A stretch of DNA of 64,000 nt, taken from Gammaproteobacteria bacterium UBA7310 (GTDB lineage: Bacteria > Pseudomonadota > Gammaproteobacteria > Pseudomonadales > Ketobacteraceae). The stretch covers positions 1 through 64,000 of the forward strand of contig DKQK01000029.1 in NCBI GenBank assembly GCA_002471665.1. The letters run 5' to 3'. Both the position numbers and the translations under genes were made by a program. The notes below the pieces were generated by a model. It made no database searches. It was not told the origin of the DNA and saw only the letters and a list, made by a program, of their open reading frames with translations. Numbering within the stretch: the first letter of the stretch is position 1; each line of letters begins with the position of its first letter. This document shows, piece by piece, positions 62,955 to 64,000 of the stretch.

Positions 62955-63619
62955 ATGCGTTCTCCAAACAGGGCGGAACCTATCCGCACTATCGTACTGC
63001 CTTCTGCAATGGCCGGTTCCAGATCGTCAGACATGCCCATGGAGAGGGTATCGGCGCGCAAGCCGGCCTGTTGCAGCTGCGCCTGCAGGCCGGCCAGGCG
63101 CTGAAAGGCCTGCGCCGGATGGGTGGGTGCCGGTATGCACATCAAACCCGCCAGTTGCAGCCGGGGCTGCGCCGCGACACTTTGTGCCAGGGGCAGCACG
63201 GCTTCCGGCAACACCCCGGATTTGGTTGTCTCCCGATCAATGTTCACCTGCAGGCACACGTTCAGATCGGGCAGGTGGTTTGGCCGCTGCTCACTCAGAC
63301 GGCGGGCAATTTTTTCCCGGTCCACGCTGTGCACCCAGGCAAAATGTTCCGCAATGGGGCGGGTTTTGTTGGATTGCAGGGGGCCGATGAAATGCCAGAT
63401 GATATCCAGGTCTGCCAATTCCGTTAACTTTGCTTCCGCCTCCTGCCAATAGCTCTCGCCGAAATCGCGCTGCCCCAATTGGTACAGTTGGCGAATGGCG
63501 GAGCTTGGGTGTTTTTTGCTCACAGCCAGCAGGGTGGGGGCGGGTTTGTGCTGCGCCCGGGCGGCATCGTCGATGCGTTGGCGCACCTGCCGAAATCGTT
63601 GTTCCAGATCGTTCATCAT
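62951..63619 (-). CDS. yggS: PLP homeostasis protein YggS
   Basis: 222 residues, alanine-racemase-like barrel binding pyridoxal phosphate. PTLLAVSKKHPSSAIRQLYQLGQRDFGESYWQEA with the PLP lysine, WHFIGPLQSNKTR, and LSMGMSDDLEPAIAEGSTIVRIGSALFG are diagnostic. Divergent from pilT, as in Pseudomonas. Confidence 0.95.
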   Translation of the reverse strand: MMNDLEQRFRQVRQRIDDAARAQHKPAPTLLAVSKKHPSSAIRQLYQLGQRDFGESYWQEAEAKLTELADLDIIWHFIGPLQSNKTRPIAEHFAWVHSVDREKIARRLSEQRPNHLPDLNVCLQVNIDRETTKSGVLPEAVLPLAQSVAAQPRLQLAGLMCIPAPTHPAQAFQRLAGLQAQLQQAGLRADTLSMGMSDDLEPAIAEGSTIVRIGSALFGERM

Positions 63620-63804
63620 GGCTTTGGGGTTGAGTTACGGAAATTTTGGTCAAAGTGTGGTATTTAATCACAAAAATCATTTAGGTGTTTAGATCTGAGA
63701 AAGTGGCGGGCTGAATGTCTGCTAATCTTGAAAGAGTTCTATTGTTAGCAAAACAGGATCTTCGATTCAGGTATCACTTCAACCCAGTTCAGAGAAGGTA
63801 TCCC

Positions 63805-64000
63805 ATGGACATTACCGAATTGCTTGCCTTTGGCGTTAAAAACGGAGCGTCGGACTTGCACCTGTCGGCCGGTCTGCCCCCCATGATCCGGGTGGACGGC
63901 GATGTACGTCGAATCAATCTGCCCGCTATGGATCATAAGCAGGTGCACGGCCTGATTTATGACATCATGAACGACAAGCAGCGTAAGGACTTTGAAGAAT
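63805..64000 (+). CDS. pilT: Twitching motility ATPase PilT, 5' part only
   Basis: The first 65 codons before the window ends. MDITELLAFGVKNGASDLHLSAGLPPMIRVDGDVRRI is the PilT N-terminal domain. PilT retracts type IV pili. AGAAGG is eight bases before the ATG. The ATPase core lies outside the window. Confidence 0.93.
   Translation, partial: MDITELLAFGVKNGASDLHLSAGLPPMIRVDGDVRRINLPAMDHKQVHGLIYDIMNDKQRKDFEE

Overview
The window is a chromosomal segment of a hydrocarbon-degrading gammaproteobacterium. Gene order from about 26.3 to 64 kb (rsmD, two M16 proteins, ftsYEX, rpoH, thiSG, trmB, hemW, rdgB, DUF4426, metW, metX, yggU, yggT, proC, yggS, pilT), and from 6.9 to 22 kb (pstSCAB-phoU, phoR/phoB, ubiA/ubiC, rubredoxin, rubredoxin reductase, HU-like gene), follows the order I remember from Pseudomonas. 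Two membrane di-iron hydroxylases of the AlkB/XylM superfamily, one divergent from a GntR regulator as in Alcanivorax alkB2, point to the Alcanivorax/Ketobacter/Marinobacter neighbourhood. The genus is an inference. I saw no rRNA, tRNA, CRISPR, transposase or phage genes.

Layout. 0-7 kb: 5' part of a DUF1302 outer-membrane gene, UvrD helicase, and a TRAP transporter whose binding protein (plus strand) is separated from its membrane subunits (minus strand) by a YciA-type thioesterase. 7-20 kb: phosphate module pstSCAB-phoU and phoB/phoR, with Pho boxes of identical geometry before pstS and phoB, plus two envelope proteins of unknown role, YajQ, UbiA and UbiC. 20-24.8 kb: rubredoxin and rubredoxin reductase (electron supply for AlkB), an HU-like protein, an SCP2-like protein and a dicarboxylate/glutamate symporter. 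24.8-34 kb: a YbaK-HDOD fusion, RsmD, paired M16 peptidase-like proteins, FtsY/FtsE/FtsX and RpoH. The rpoH leader carries a perfect CIRCE operator (HrcA site) overlapping a sigma-E-like promoter, the most striking regulatory observation here.

34-48 kb is more mosaic: a small secreted protein of unknown function, a remnant of an outer-membrane barrel gene, an AlkB/XylM-like hydroxylase with its own XylA-like ferredoxin reductase, DUF423, ThiS/ThiG, TrmB, a three-part protein (gluzincin protease, beta-propeller, outer-membrane barrel), a MASE1-CHASE histidine kinase, a class I HMG-CoA reductase, a CPCC zinc-ribbon-like protein and an Ada-like regulator/methyltransferase. 48-64 kb: HemW, RdgB, three tandem paralogous lipoproteins of a family I do not recognise, DUF4426, MetW/MetX, a dynamin-like GTPase, YggU/YggT/ProC, gntR and alkB2 around a nested palindromic operator, a GT-C glycosyltransferase, YggS and the start of pilT.

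How they fit: the conserved chromosome backbone appears to have received accessory blocks at recurrent junctions (rpoH/thiS, trmB/hemW, rdgB/DUF4426, metX/yggU, proC/yggS). The two hydroxylases probably draw electrons differently: AlkB2 from the rubredoxin system at 20 kb, the XylM-like enzyme from its co-transcribed reductase.
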